From Yponomeuta sedellus (lineage: Eukaryota; Arthropoda; Insecta; Lepidoptera; Yponomeutidae): a stretch of 64,000 nt of DNA. Below, one piece after another: positions 23,668-35,270 of this stretch (positions within the stretch are counted from its first letter, which is position 1; each line of letters starts with the position of its first letter). The position numbers and the translations under genes were made by a program. The stretch is taken from assembly GCA_934045075.1 (NCBI GenBank), contig OW203722.1, forward strand, positions 22,593,879-22,657,878, read 5' to 3'. The notes beneath the pieces were generated by a model. The model was not told the DNA's origin and did not search any database. It saw only the letters and a program-made list of their open reading frames with translations.

Positions 23668-23877
23668 CTAATATTTATTCAGACCGCGCTCCCTCGAAGA
23701 GCTGGAACTTTTCTGAAAAGGGAATTCCTCAAAGCCACTGAGAACGCGTAGTTTTTCACCTTCGACAATGCATAGCGTCTGCACAAAGTGAAACACCTCT
23801 TTGATGTTGTAAAAAGCCACTTGTGCTCCGTCGCCAACGCTTACATTGCATGGAGAGCTAGGGGAGGAAGATGACAT
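23668..23877 (-). CDS. Small unrecognised reading frame (69 codons)
   Basis: Minus-strand ATG at 23877, stop at 23668. Serine-rich start (MSSSSPSSPCNVS), a middle with ordinary mixed composition (AFYNIKEVFHFVQTLCIVEG) and a charged end. It is the one short frame here that does not lie in a recognisable repeat and has unremarkable amino-acid use. No family recognised, no splice sites or promoter assigned; chance is a fair alternative. Confidence 0.2.
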   Translation of the reverse strand: MSSSSPSSPCNVSVGDGAQVAFYNIKEVFHFVQTLCIVEGEKLRVLSGFEEFPFQKSSSSSRERGLNKY

Positions 23878-24117
23878 CGTGTTGTGCCCAGAAATAACGC
23901 AAAATATTTAAAATCGTTATTTTAGTACCGAATAATAAACCGCCTCCTAAAATTCTGTAAAGTAGGGTAAGATGCATATTATGTTGCTAGGCAGTCTCCA
24001 AATAAACGCGCTATTAGACGGACTTTCATTTATCACAGTTACTCATTTAGTTTTCGTACTATAACTATAGCAGGTATTTTTAATACTATCATTTACTACA
24101 CTGTGGATGACGTTCTG

Positions 24118-24828
24118 GGACGGGACGGGACGGGACGGGACGGGATTGGACGGGACGGGACGGGACAGGACGGGACGGGACGAGACGGGACGGGACGGGA
24201 CGGGACGGGACGGGACGGGACGGGACGGGCCGGGACGGGACGGGACGGGACGGGACGGGACGGGACGGGACGGGACGGGACGGGACGGGACGGGACGGGA
24301 CGGGACGGGACGGGACGGGACGGGACGGGACGGGACGGGACGGGACGGGACGGGACGGGACGGGACGGGACGGGACGGGACGGGACGGGACGGGACGGGA
24401 CGGGACGGGACGGGACGGGACGGGACGGGACGAGACGGGACGGGACGGGACGGGACGGGACGGGACGGGACGGGACGGGACGGGACGGGACGGGACGGGA
24501 CGGGACGGGACGGACGGGATGGGACGGGACGGGACGGGACGGGACGGGACGGGACGGGACGGGACGGGACGGGACGGGACGGGACGGGACGGGACGGGAC
24601 GGGACGGGACGGGACGGGACGGGACGGGACGGGACGGGACGGGACGGGACGGGACGGGACGGGACGGGACGGGACGGGACGGGACGGGACGGGACGGGAC
24701 GGGACGGGACGGGACGGGACGGGACGGGACGGGACGGGACGGGACGGGACGGGACGGGACGGGACGGGATGGGACGGGACGGGACGGGACGGGACGGGAC
24801 GGGACGGGACGGGACGGGACGGGACGGG
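24118..24828. repeat. GGGAC pentanucleotide array, 711 bp
   Basis: About 142 units. Variants gather at the left end (ATTGG, CAGG, GAGAC) and one 4-base unit at about 24512 shifts the phase. All reading frames stay open because none of the pentamer's codons is a stop; the long frames here are not genes. Confidence 0.97.
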
Positions 24829-24829
24829 T

Positions 24830-27290
24830 TCTTAGAAAAGTGTTTTGTTCCACTCATTTTAACAAAAAATGCGCTAAGTTATTTCAGGATTCGAGATTTA
24901 AAAAAAATGTGACGTTGTGATAGACGAGAAAAAAACATCTAGATGTGTGACAAGGTCACCAGTTTTTTTTTTTTATTTCAATATTATTTCAGCTTTTTAT
25001 TGGTGTCCTTAAAATAGTGTACTTGTAATAATAATCATAATTTACCTTCGCTTGTTTTATCTAAATACATTATTAAAATTTAATTGCAATCTTTTATTTC
25101 AGAATGAAAGGAACTAGCGCTTTTATATAGGAACTGCCGCTTGAGGCACCTCTGTAATTCTACTGACAAAATTCACCACCGCTGCAGGAATATCCTCCAA
25201 ATTGTATTGTTAGAAGATCAAAAAGTTCTTAAGCCTCGCGGGAGAAAAATAGCTTTTTCCGAAATTCGCAATCTTTGGCCTCGTCCTCCGCGGAAGCGAA
25301 ACATCGTGGTTCACTGGATTAATTTTAATTGCAAAACGGCTCAGCACTCTTTTCTATTAGGATTACGAAGCGATGCTTGCAGCTGATTCCTTTTAAGCCA
25401 TCTTTTTATAACATTTCTCTCGAAATAATGCTCAGGTTATGTAGACGTCTTGGTTATTGTTTCGGAAATTCCCAGACAATACAGCATCCAAATGGTACCT
25501 TCACACATCTAGTGTGAGTGAAGATGCCACTGGACGCTGTATAAATCATCTCATTAAGTAGATGCAAAAATGCCAATATTATTATTAAATTATTAAATTT
25601 TCTGTGACATTTTCAACTCACATTTCTTACCTAATTTAAAATACTGACAGTATTTGATGATTTTTTCGTTAGTATTCGCTTCCATCAAACGCCTTTAAAG
25701 AGTAGAAGATGATGTTAACAAGGCCTCTATGAAGTACCTCTCGAGACATCAAAAGAATCGCGGGGCCGCCTACGAGGCACTCTTGTAGATTAGAAGGTAA
25801 TTCGATTTCCTATAAAAGTGGAAGCCTTTATTTTGTGATATCAGTTAGTGCATGTTGGTTTTAAAAATAACACCGCAGAAAATTGACACAAATATTGACA
25901 GTCGCGAGGGAAAGTTGAAAAATCGCGTCGAACTTTTCGATATTTCAAAGTTGATCTGTAACGAAACACTGCCTTTCAGGGTTCCGTACTAAGAAAACCA
26001 AACCAAAACCAAAGTATCACTTGGTTTTCATTGTTAGACGAAACGATAACAGACTGACGGACGTGTCCTGTGCCGTCCTATTTATTGCTAAAAAGTGAAA
26101 AAACAAAGTAAGCTCTTTGAGAGAAATTCAATAATGCTAATATTTTATATATACATATTTTTTTCCATTCCATTTATGATAAATTTTAGATTTTACCAGC
26201 TTTGACATGAAAGCTGAATCAAAAAGAAGTGTAACAGTTTCATGGTCATCATTGGATATTTGTTCGTTTGCCTAGTTTGGAACAACCAAGACGTTGAATT
26301 GTTTTGTGTGATTTTTTTATTCCACCGTAATCTCTACAGGATTGAACCGATCGAAAGCAGAATGTATAGAGTTATTAGAACATAATTATGCCATCCTATA
26401 TATCATAATACTACGATAACTTAACTGCCGGTTTTGTTACCTAATATATTTTCCGAAAGAAGGTTTGTGCCTTTTAGTAGGACGTATCGTACTAATATTA
26501 TAAACGCGAAAGTTTGTAAGTATGGATGGCTGGATGGATGGATGGTTTGTTTACATTGCTTTACATTGATTTAACCTTATACATCAGAACAATACGTAGG
26601 CTACAATTTATAAAGATGTTGTGTCATCTTTTTCAAATGCGACACAAAAATTATTTATGTGATAATTTTAATGTTATAATGTTAGTTATTTTCTACGCCA
26701 CGCTAATATAAATAACTCGAAATATTAAACCTGCGCAAAGTAACTTATGTATTAAGTTCAAAAAACAAAACATTTTGATTTACTAATTTATGTGGCAAAA
26801 AAATAATGAAACAAAAAGTAATCACCGCCCAAAATCGTGAAGCCCAATCTTTCGCCAAGCGCAAAAGTGATGGATCCTCTAAAAATCTTTGGGAACTTTC
26901 TCACGAAAATCCCCTACCGTACGCAATACGTCAATGTCGCCATTATTTATCCTGTCACCTCACAAATCAGAGGTCGGGCAATACAAATCCGTCTCTACAT
27001 TGACTTGGTGGGGGGAAGTTCCATTAAAGGCCATTGCACACGGAGACTTTTTATCGTGAGGCAGAAGCGATGCTATGCGATGCACGCGCTAACTGTGTAG
27101 AAAAGCATGATGTTAATCAACAAAACCTGAGTGGCAGGTTTCCTCATGTCACGTCATCAAGGAAAGAGTTAGATGGGGGTTAAAGGAAAAAGCGTGTGTA
27201 TACGGACGGTATAAGACCTTGATGCTTGAAAAACCATAAAGGAGGCCTATGTCTTGAAATGGGCGTCGAATGGCTGATGACAATGATGAT
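24830..27290. other. Mostly unassigned
   Basis: ACTAATATTATAAACGCGAA at about 26491, followed by GGAT repeats, resembles a sequence I associate with dispersed lepidopteran repeats, but the family is not certain. Nothing else beyond repeat G. Confidence 0.35.
25495..25570. repeat. Repeat G fragment
   Basis: GAAGATGCCACTGGACGCTG, TATAAATCATCTCATTAAG. Confidence 0.55.
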
Positions 27291-27294
27291 AATT

Positions 27295-27452
27295 ATGAGG
27301 AAACCTGGGGGTCTGAGGTGTTGAAGTACGTCACTGCTTGAAATTGCTAATTCGCCGTATGTATGCATAGTAATTAGGCCCATACACTCTGTTTCTATAG
27401 AAGGCAGCCCACTACAGATGTGCGCTGCATTGGGACTTATATAGGCTACATT
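27295..27452 (+). mobile_element. SINE D, 3' half
   Basis: GAGGAAACCTGGGGGTCTG to CATTGGGACTTATATAGG. Confidence 0.65.
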
Positions 27453-27485
27453 AAAAAGGCATTAGTCAAGAGCGTACAACCTTCA

Positions 27486-27690
27486 CTATAATGGCAGTCG
27501 TTAAGCCATGTCACAGGACTTACGGGCGGCTTGTCAGAAGTTATTGTAAGACACAATCCTCCACCAACCCGGACTTGGCCCCCGTGGTGGAGTATGGCCT
27601 AACCTTCCTGCGATGCAGGAAGAGACCCGCACGGGTTACGTTATCAACCCTTGTATGTCCCCAGCAGTGGGGACATAGAAGGGTTGATAA
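27486..27690 (+). mobile_element. 5S-derived SINE, 5'-truncated with 3' fold-back
   Basis: CGTACAACCTTCA at 27473-27485 and 27691-27703 is a 13-bp duplication. Within it the 3' end is present twice, inverted, as a hairpin at 27637-27694 (25 of 26 bases pair, 6-base loop). Confidence 0.85.
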
Positions 27691-28105
27691 CGTACAACCT
27701 TCATTGTAGGGTCATATCGCGGTGGTTAATGCGCAGTGTAGTTATAAACTTGAGTCTGTGTAGAGGATCAGAGGTACAGTTCAACGTAATTGATGTATTC
27801 ATTCAATTCTGCGTCAATAAAACGCGCCATAGCATCACCACAAAAAGTTGCCATTAAAAATGTGTGATTTCGAATGACATTTCTTTTCATCATCATCATA
27901 ATCAGCTGATGTCAGTCCACTGCTCGACAAAGGCTGCCGTTAATTATTCTTTATTATATTGTTTTACGCAAATAAAAGCGTGTTCAATTAGTTACATTTT
28001 TCGAATAACAAAGAATATTTTCAATAAAGCCTACCCATCTTTGGTTGCCAAGGGCAATGGCTCTAAAGCCATTGGTCCACCGTTGAAGTCAATTAATAGA
28101 AATTT

Positions 28106-28612
28106 GAGTTATTTTCCTATTAGCTCGTCATGAAAACTCTCGGTTCTTATTTACGTTAGCAGTGGAGAAGCGACTTAATTGAGAAGCGAGTTATTTTTCT
28201 ATAAAGTCGTCACAAAAATCTCGATTCTTATTGACATCAGCAGTAGAGAAACGGCTTAAAAGAGAAGAGAGCTATTTTCCTAAAAAGTTGTCACAAAAAA
28301 TCTCGGTTCTCATGTGAGAACCGAGATTTTTTCCCATTCCCATTTCGTCACCATTGAAAAGCGGCTTAGTAGCAAAACTAGTTTTTTTTTCTATAAACTG
28401 GTCACAAAAAATGTCGATTCTTATTTACATAAGCAGTGGAAAAGTGGCTTAGCAGAGAAACGAGTTATTTTTCTACAAACTCCTCACAAAAAATCTCGAT
28501 TCTTATTTACATAAGCAGTGGAGAAGTAGCTTAATAGAGAAGCGCGAAATTTTTCTACAAACTCGTCACGAAAAATCTCGATTCTTATTTACGTCAGCAG
28601 TGCCGAAGCGGC
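28106..28612. repeat. Minisatellite, ~81-bp period, about 6 units
   Basis: TCACAAAAAATCTCGATTC recurs at about 28128, 28209, 28291, 28402, 28484 and 28566. One interval is ~30 bp longer because it contains a perfect hairpin at 28295-28332. Confidence 0.88.
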
Positions 28613-28614
28613 CT

Positions 28615-29670
28615 TAGGCTGTCGCGGCAGCTGTTGAGTGTAAAGCTTTTTGTTTTATCCGCTTGAGTTGGTGAGTGGCGGCAAATACCGATATAGGGGA
28701 GCGAGGAGTGCATTTGATATAACGATTATGGAAACAAAGTAAACAAACTGAACTACTTTGAACCGACTGGGGAAGGGAAGGAGGATAATGAATTTTGGCG
28801 CGGAAATGTGTAAGTTTCTAGGGCCTCCTATTTACATCACGATTTTGAAAAAGATGAGGTGTAAAATAAAAAGTATTGATGCAACTCTGTGTATAATGCT
28901 TCAAGAAACTAAATAAGGGACACAACAAGCCTTTTTCTGTTTTCAAGTCAATAAGAAATAAAAAAAACCTTTTAATAACAAACGGAATTAAACATTTTAG
29001 AAAACATAGAATTGGGCATACATACATAATATAGATACAGGCAAGACGCGTTACCCTTCGTTCGGGATTCTTCTTTTTACCCGGACAAACGGGTAAAAAG
29101 TAAAAGTACCTTAGAACCTTGAAAAGAAGGCTTTGACAAATCTTATGAATTATCAACCTCAGTCAACATAAAAAGAATCGATTGAGAGGTCACGTTTGAT
29201 AAGACAGGAAACTCCAGAAATGAGTCGCGTTGCATGACTTTTTGGGAGTCGGGTTTTTTTCTATACATTATAATATAATGTTTTTTAGTTGAACGATGCG
29301 GTCTGCGTATCATTTCTAAATAGTACAGTCGACATTACGTAGACTTTTAGATCTGTGCATGCTACTCAGTTACTTTATGGTCAAATCCGCAATTGAAATG
29401 TAAATATTGATGATCCGCCGATTATGTCTGTTTGACTCGAAGTGTTTTAGAAATTGTACCTAATTGTTATTTATTTATCACATAAACAAAGGTATTAAAA
29501 TATGAACTTAATGCTAAATGAATTTTCAGTAAACCCGCAGGAGATGCAGGGGAGACGAATCAAATCAAATTTTAAAATTACACAGCAACTGTGATTAATT
29601 AACGTTACGAGTAAAACTAGGTGTCATTTTAGAAAAAAATATGACGAAAAAACTCTTAACTTAGTCTTTT
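28615..29670. other. No recognisable feature
   Basis: Mixed composition; CCCGGACAAACGGGTAAAAAG near 29080 is a small dyad. No gene-like frame. Confidence 0.45.
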
Positions 29671-29684
29671 CACAGTCTTTCCAT

Positions 29685-30058
29685 CGTCGTTCGTTATCAA
29701 CCCTTGTATGTCCCCACTGCTGGGGCACGGGTCTCTTCCTGCATCGCAGGAAGGTTAGGCCATACTCCACCACGGGGGCCAAGTCCGGGTTGGTGGAGGA
29801 TTGTAAGACAGTGGCGAGCCTTACTGTCAGAAGTTATCAAGCCGCCCATAAGGCCTCTGACATGGCTTAACGACTGCCATTATATGACAGCCGGCACCAA
29901 CGGCTTTACGTGCCTTGCGAAGCACGGAAGCGCTCGGAAAAATGCCACTAGCGGTAGTCACGGGACGCTCACCCATCCCGTACCTGACCGCGCCTGTTGT
30001 TGCTTAACCAAGTGATTGATTCCAATCACTCGGTTCGCCTAGGCCACGAGCGCTTCTT
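29685..30058 (-). mobile_element. 5S-derived SINE, full length, young subfamily
   Basis: TCTTTCCAT at 29676-29684 and 30059-30067. By eye only a handful of differences from the copy at 16668-17059, including shared rare variants, so both come from a recently active source. Confidence 0.9.
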
Positions 30059-30206
30059 TCTTTCCATAATTAATTAAAAGAGTTTAATAATTGTACTAAA
30101 GCCTAGTACTTATGTATTGAACTGGTATTAATTTCGGACATGATTGTCAATCACGTAATAATAATGTTATAGTGGGACCTCCCAGGCGGACACACTTCGA
30201 CCAAAT

Positions 30207-30394
30207 AGGGGATGTATTAGAAAAGGGGAAGATAAAATCCCGGAAGCGGCGTGCGTGCATGCCCATGTTCCCAACTTATGAACGTTGATGAAGCGAAACT
30301 GATCTGTCAGGATCGTAGCAAGTGGCTGTCCCTAGTCTCTGCCTACCCCTTTGGGTTACAAGCGTGAGGTTATGTTATGTTGTAATGTTATAGT
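30207..30394 (+). mobile_element. LINE family F 3' end
   Basis: AGGGGATGTATTAG at the start, GAACGTTGATGAAGCG in the middle, tail GTTATGTTATGTTG. A short insertion interrupts the frame near 30265. Confidence 0.6.
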
Positions 30395-30624
30395 AGCCTT
30401 TTTGGCACAACCGCCACAAACGGGGTTGAAACATTACACAGTGTTTGAACCGCGTTTTTGGCAAGCTTAATCTCCAGGGATCTTATTGTAAAAGCGTGTA
30501 CAATGCCGTATTAAGGATGTATTAAACCTTTGCCAGCCTAAATCTTGAGACCGAAACTTTGTTGTGTTTGCTACAGTTTTAAAATATGAGGTTGAGTGCA
30601 AATAAAAGTAGTAGTAGTAATTAT

Positions 30625-30826
30625 AACATACCATCTACATACTGTCACATACATAGTGTGGGGCGTCTGGCCCCACACTAGGATACCCTGCGTCGTGGGT
30701 ACCAGAAAAAACGACATCACAATCACGTGAACATTCAAGACCTAGGGTTTTTTTTCAGCCGGGGATCGAACCCGGGACCTATCGAATGGTGGGCTAATGC
30801 GCTACCGCTGCGCCACAGAGGTCGGT
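30625..30826 (-). mobile_element. tRNA-derived SINE B
   Basis: GGGGATCGAACCCGGGACC (box B, minus) and GCTACCGCTGCGCCA (box A, minus) at the right; CACACTAGGATACCCTG in the body. A hairpin cluster follows immediately. Confidence 0.8.
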
Positions 30827-30835
30827 AAGGTAAAT

Positions 30836-30965
30836 GTTATGTTATGTTACTTGTAATCCTAAGTAACATAACATAAGATAATAATTAACATTGTAATTTT
30901 CAAGTTCAGAGCTGTTAAGCTCTGAACTTGAAAATTACAATGATATAACTTGTTAAAGTTATATC
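30836..30965. repeat. Three consecutive hairpins
   Basis: First, ATGTTATGTTACTT and its complement (about 30840-30876). Second, 25-bp arms 30889-30913 and 30918-30942, loop GTTA. Third, GATATAACTT / AAGTTATATC (942-951 and 956-965 after 30000), loop GTTA again. Confidence 0.88.
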
Positions 30966-31394
30966 TGAATATGTTTTTAGGCAGAGACACAAATGAAATG
31001 TTACCAAGACGTTATTTCCTCTTAAGTGAAGTAGATTTTATCTTCGTGAAATGAAAATAAAAAAGAAGAAAAGGGAATCAAAAAAGAGCGATAAAAAACA
31101 ATTTATGTCAAAGCTATTTTTGTGACACCTTCTAACGTACCAAACCAAGTACAAACATTTCTGAAAGCTCTATATAATAATGGCCGTTTAATAGTAGGTA
31201 CATTATTATGATATAAGTGCGGTAAGTTGCAAATTACAGCCGAGGCGATATTGCTAGCCCAAGCCGTAGGTGAGGGATACAATAAAACAGAGGCTATAAT
31301 TATCAAAGCGTACATATGTCATCCGACGTTTTATAACATATTTGAGAGGAAATAAATACAACTCGGACTTCCTTGAACAAATAAATACTTAATT

Positions 31395-31515
31395 ACTTAG
31401 GTTGTCTGGAAGAGATCACTTTTAGTGATAAGGCCGCCGTCTATACCTTTAGGTTAAGAAATACCTATGTAATTTCCTTTTTATGTACAATAAACTGTTC
31501 TCTATCTATCTACTT
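31395..31515 (+). mobile_element. LINE 3' UTR with stem-loop and CTAT tail
   Basis: GTCTGGAAGAGATCAC TTTTA GTGAT contains a perfect 5-bp stem (31415-31429). It ends with CTATCTATCTA and runs into the AAAT array. Confidence 0.55.
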
Positions 31516-31520
31516 AGAGA

Positions 31521-31980
<460 letters not shown>

Positions 31981-32206
31981 ATTCATGGACATATTACACA
32001 GATCTCGTTAGCCCTATACTAAGTACAACTAAATGACTTGTGTTATAGGTGATAACTCGACGATAGATTTAATACAATAAATACATAGATAACATCCAAG
32101 ACCCGAGACAAACTAGAAAAGTTCGTTTCCTAGTTTGACCCGGCCGGGGATCGAACCCGAGACCTTCGGTTTTACAGTCAGCGTGCCAAACCGCTGCGCC
32201 ACCGAT
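31981..32206 (-). mobile_element. tRNA-derived SINE C
   Basis: Minus-strand head GGCGCAGCGGTTTGGCACG and GGGTTCGATCCCCGGCC. The 3' end TCCATGAATATTTATTTATT leads straight into the AAAT array. Confidence 0.78.
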
Positions 32207-32275
32207 TAAAAGCAGTTAGAAAATTTTGAACAATTTGTGAAATTAAGAATTATATTTTAATAATTTTGTGGCAAA

Positions 32276-32445
32276 TGGGGGGGTGGGCAGCAGCGCCCCC
32301 TGCAGTACAATTCCACCAAACTGCGATCCCCAACCCGCATGTCCAGCGTGGGGATTATGGGCATTACCCCCTATAATAACACATCGTGGCGCTCTTTCGG
32401 GGAGGGCTATGTCCAGCAGTGGACTAGTCTAGCCTGACGACGAAT
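32276..32445 (+). mobile_element. Repeat E: non-autonomous element with RTE 3' end
   Basis: GGGTGGGCAGCAGCGCCCCC opens a ~100-bp block unrelated to the LINE. It is joined to the RTE terminus GGAGGGCTATGTCCAGCAG and a GACGAC tail. The same fusion recurs at 33571, 36862 and in part at 40288, so it is a family, not a chance junction. Confidence 0.7.
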
Positions 32446-32446
32446 T

Positions 32447-32932
32447 GTATGGCTCCTCTTTCACGGTTCAGGCAGTCCATTTTTGGAATGATCTGCCCGT
32501 GGAAGTGAGAAAAGCAAAGTCCTAGGCTTGTTTTAAGGCATTGGTGAAATCCCACTACCTCACTGCATAAACTGGAAAACTGATGCGTATATGTCTTTGA
32601 TTGTATATGTATTTATTTTTTAGGTATCTATTATTATTGAAATATATGTACTTTGTCGTAGGTAATTATTAGTTATTATATTCTCGCACTCTTTTGCTGT
32701 TTGGTAATTTTTATATTTTCGATTTAATTATTTATGTACATGCACCACGTACCGTCTATATTCTTCAGGCAATCCACTCCATCCAAAGATAGTCTGGAAG
32801 AGATCGCTCTTAGCAATAAGACCGTATAACATTACCAATTGTATAACATTACTTAGACTTAAGAAATCATGGTGGTAATATTTTTCTGGTTGTGTAATAA
32901 AGTGTTTTTTTATCGATCTATTTATCTATCAC
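32447..32932 (+). pseudogene. Jockey-like LINE ORF2 C-terminus and 3' UTR
   Basis: Frame reads YGSSFTVQAVHFWNDLPVEV ... KAKS-stop-ACFKALVKSHYLTA-stop. The F-x-V-x-A-x-x-x-W-N-x-L-P core is the usual C-terminus of non-LTR elements of this type. One in-frame TAG breaks it. The 3' UTR holds the AGTCTGGAAGAGATCGC segment and ends in an ATCT-rich tail. Confidence 0.7.
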
Positions 32933-33163
32933 CCATAGTTAATTTTATTTATAAAATGTTGAGCACTTTTCTGACATAAAACCCTTTGCTATCATTTTAA
33001 AAAGTATCGTTCGTTTTGGACAGAGCATCTTGATTAACCGTGCGTTTTATCTTATTAAAGAGAAACTCGTGCGTTTTACATTACAATACCGCACAAGTAC
33101 GTGAGATAAAATACGATATTGAAATTGGTGAAATAAGAGATCTTTTACCAGCAAATGTGTTAT

Positions 33164-33527
33164 CGTTATCAACCCTTGTATGTCCCCACTGCTGGGGCAC
33201 GGGTCTCTTCCTGCATCGCAGGAAGGTTAGGCCATACTCCACCACGGGGGCCAAGTCCGGGTTGGTGGAGGTTTATAAGACAGTGGCGGGCCTTACCGTC
33301 AGAAGTTATCAAGCCGCCCATAAGGCCTCTGACATGGCTTAACGACTGCCATTGCATGACAGCCGGCACCAACGGCTTAACGTGCCTTGCGAAGCACGGA
33401 ACCGTTCGGAAAAATGCCACTAGCAGTAGTCATGGGACGACCATCCATCCTGCACCTGACCGCGCCTGTTGTTGCTTAACTCAAATTATTGATTCCAATC
33501 ATTCGGTTCGCCTAGGCCACGAGCGTT
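33164..33527 (-). mobile_element. 5S-derived SINE, full length
   Basis: TGTGTTAT occurs at 33156-33163 and 33534-33541. The tail on the minus strand reads GATAACGATAAC, a GATAAC repeat. All internal landmarks are present. Confidence 0.87.
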
Positions 33528-33570
33528 CATGTTTGTGTTATAAAACTTTATCATTAAACTGAGATTATGC

Positions 33571-33797
33571 TCCCGCGGGTGTCGTAAAAGGCGACTAAGA
33601 GACACAAACCGGGGGGTGGGCAGCAGCGCCCCCTGCAGTACAATTCCACCAAACTGCGTTCCCCAACCCGCATGCCCAGCGTGGGGATTATAGGCAATAC
33701 CCCCCAATGATGGCACAACCTTGCGCTATGGCGCACATTAGGGAAGGGCTATGTCCAGCAGTGGACTAATATAGCCTGAAGAAGAAGAAGAAGATAC
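33571..33797 (+). mobile_element. Repeat E, longest copy
   Basis: Starts TCCCGCGGGTGTCGTAAAAG and ends in the RTE terminus with an AAGAAGAAG tail. It begins about 30 bp after a 5S-SINE. Confidence 0.7.
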
Positions 33798-33799
33798 TG

Positions 33800-34290
33800 A
33801 GATTAGAAATTACAGTTGAAGCAGTAACAAGGAAAACATCTTCATGTTCTGTCCCTTTTCATTTGTTAAGAATTCTCTCTCAGAAATGCTGAAAAAGTAC
33901 GCGGAGTGTGTAGCTTATGATTTATTTCTAGCCCGTCTAAAAAGCGCCAAGGCAACCCTTTATCCGCGCCGACATATTGTTTTCTTTCAACCGGAGTGCT
34001 GTTTTAAAAATGAAGTCTCCGGGTGCATTAACTAGTCACAAATCAGGTCATCATGGAATGTATCTTTACACTGCTACCGTTGAATCTGTTCTTAAGTTGT
34101 ACTTAAAAAATCATAAATTAGGAATTAGTCCTAAAAACAACTATTAAGCCTCAGCAAGAACAAAATCAAAAAATAGGCCTACGATACAGAAATTAAAAGT
34201 CAGGCCTCAGATACCAAACTTAAGAATGAGGTCTTAGATACAAAATTTTAGAATTAGTCTAAGATACAATTTTTTTAAATTAGGTCTAAG
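33800..34290. other. No recognisable feature
   Basis: A loose ~35-bp repetition of TTAGGTCTAAGATAC-like phrases runs from 34195 to 34290. Confidence 0.4.
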
Positions 34291-34291
34291 A

Positions 34292-34450
34292 TACGTAATA
34301 CAGGGAATCTTGTAAAGAGGTTCGAAATTTCACTGATGCTGGTGATTCGCCCATTAGCTCAGTTGGAAAGAGTGCTGGCACGGATAGCCAGAGGTCGCGG
34401 GTTCTAATCCCGGCTTGGGTGGAATTTGTAGCCTCTAAATAGGTTTTTAG
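34292..34450 (+). mobile_element. Family A, single copy
   Basis: TACGTAATACAGGGAATC, then the tRNA-like core with GGTTCTAATCCCGGC (box B one base off), ending AATAGGTTTTT. The only copy here without an inverted partner. Confidence 0.75.
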
Positions 34451-34574
34451 AATAGGTCTAAGATGCCACGTGTTTGCGTAGCGTCTATACTTATGTCTAG
34501 TACGTGGTTACAAGTCACGACGAAGGCCTACCACCAGCTCCCAAAATCTACGTACTACACACTTCGATTTTGAA

Positions 34575-34855
34575 TATTAAATTGCATAAAATAAGCACGA
34601 GTATGGCTGCTATTTGCCTCATTTTGTTAGTGTACTAAGAAAAAGAAATACCATAGTGTCATTCCAATGGTATAACCCACGTAAATCAAGTAGGCAATCC
34701 GCGTGCAAAAGACCGAATTGTGTGAGTTGCCGAGTTAATTGCACGGGTTATACAATTGGAAAGCGATTGTACTATCAACAGTGTTCTTATGATACTTCTA
34801 TGTATACTGTGATAATGATTAGAATTGGTCAACTTATTTCGGCTTTGTAATGTCA
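34575..34855 (+). repeat. Dispersed repeat Z
   Basis: GCTGCTATTTGCCTCATTTT, CCATAGTGTCATTCCAATGG and GCACGGGTTATACAATTGG match the split copy at 58375-58925. Nature unknown. Confidence 0.55.
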
Positions 34856-34974
34856 CCAAATTGTTATATTAAACCATGAATTGTAGATCAATGATATATG
34901 TTAATTGATTGGCACCACTCGAGAGCAAAGTATAACGAGGGCATTCCTACGGTATGTAGAGTAAGTAGATAAAG

Positions 34975-35035
34975 AAAGATAAGATAAAAATATTTTTATT
35001 GCACACGAAAACAAAGTAGAGAAATAAAAGTGACA
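34975..35035 (-). mobile_element. LINE 3' end
   Basis: GATAAGATAAAAATATTTTTATTGCAC reads on the minus strand as AATAAA and a TTATC tail. Confidence 0.4.
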
Positions 35036-35270
35036 GTGACAAAAACCGGCAAGAGTTGATATCAGGATTTTATTTCACTTACCTTAAATATCGTATTATT
35101 CTTCGCTTACAATGTTTTTGTACAACCAATCCACGATCCCCACACTAAACGAGAAAATAAAGGTGAGGTAGATAGGTAAATAAACAGACGGATATGGGTT
35201 CCTTGTTAACTACGAAACCCTAAAAAAGGTTAAATGAGCGACTTAAACCATAAAATTCGCAGCATTTGGA

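Larger units (their letters stand above)
21745..24115. other. Unassigned apart from the 5S-SINE and the small frame
   Basis: CT-rich run at 22730-22752; otherwise no structure recognised. Confidence 0.45.

Noticed and set aside
24089..24920. Overlapping long frames (240-270 codons) of RDGTG or PVPSR repeats
   Set aside because: They follow from the GGGAC pentamer, which has no stop in any frame; all frames are equally open on both strands.
26491..26560. Helitron end (ACTAATATTATAAACGCGAA)
   Set aside because: The phrase is suggestive, but no paired terminus or 3' hairpin plus CTRR could be placed, so not called.
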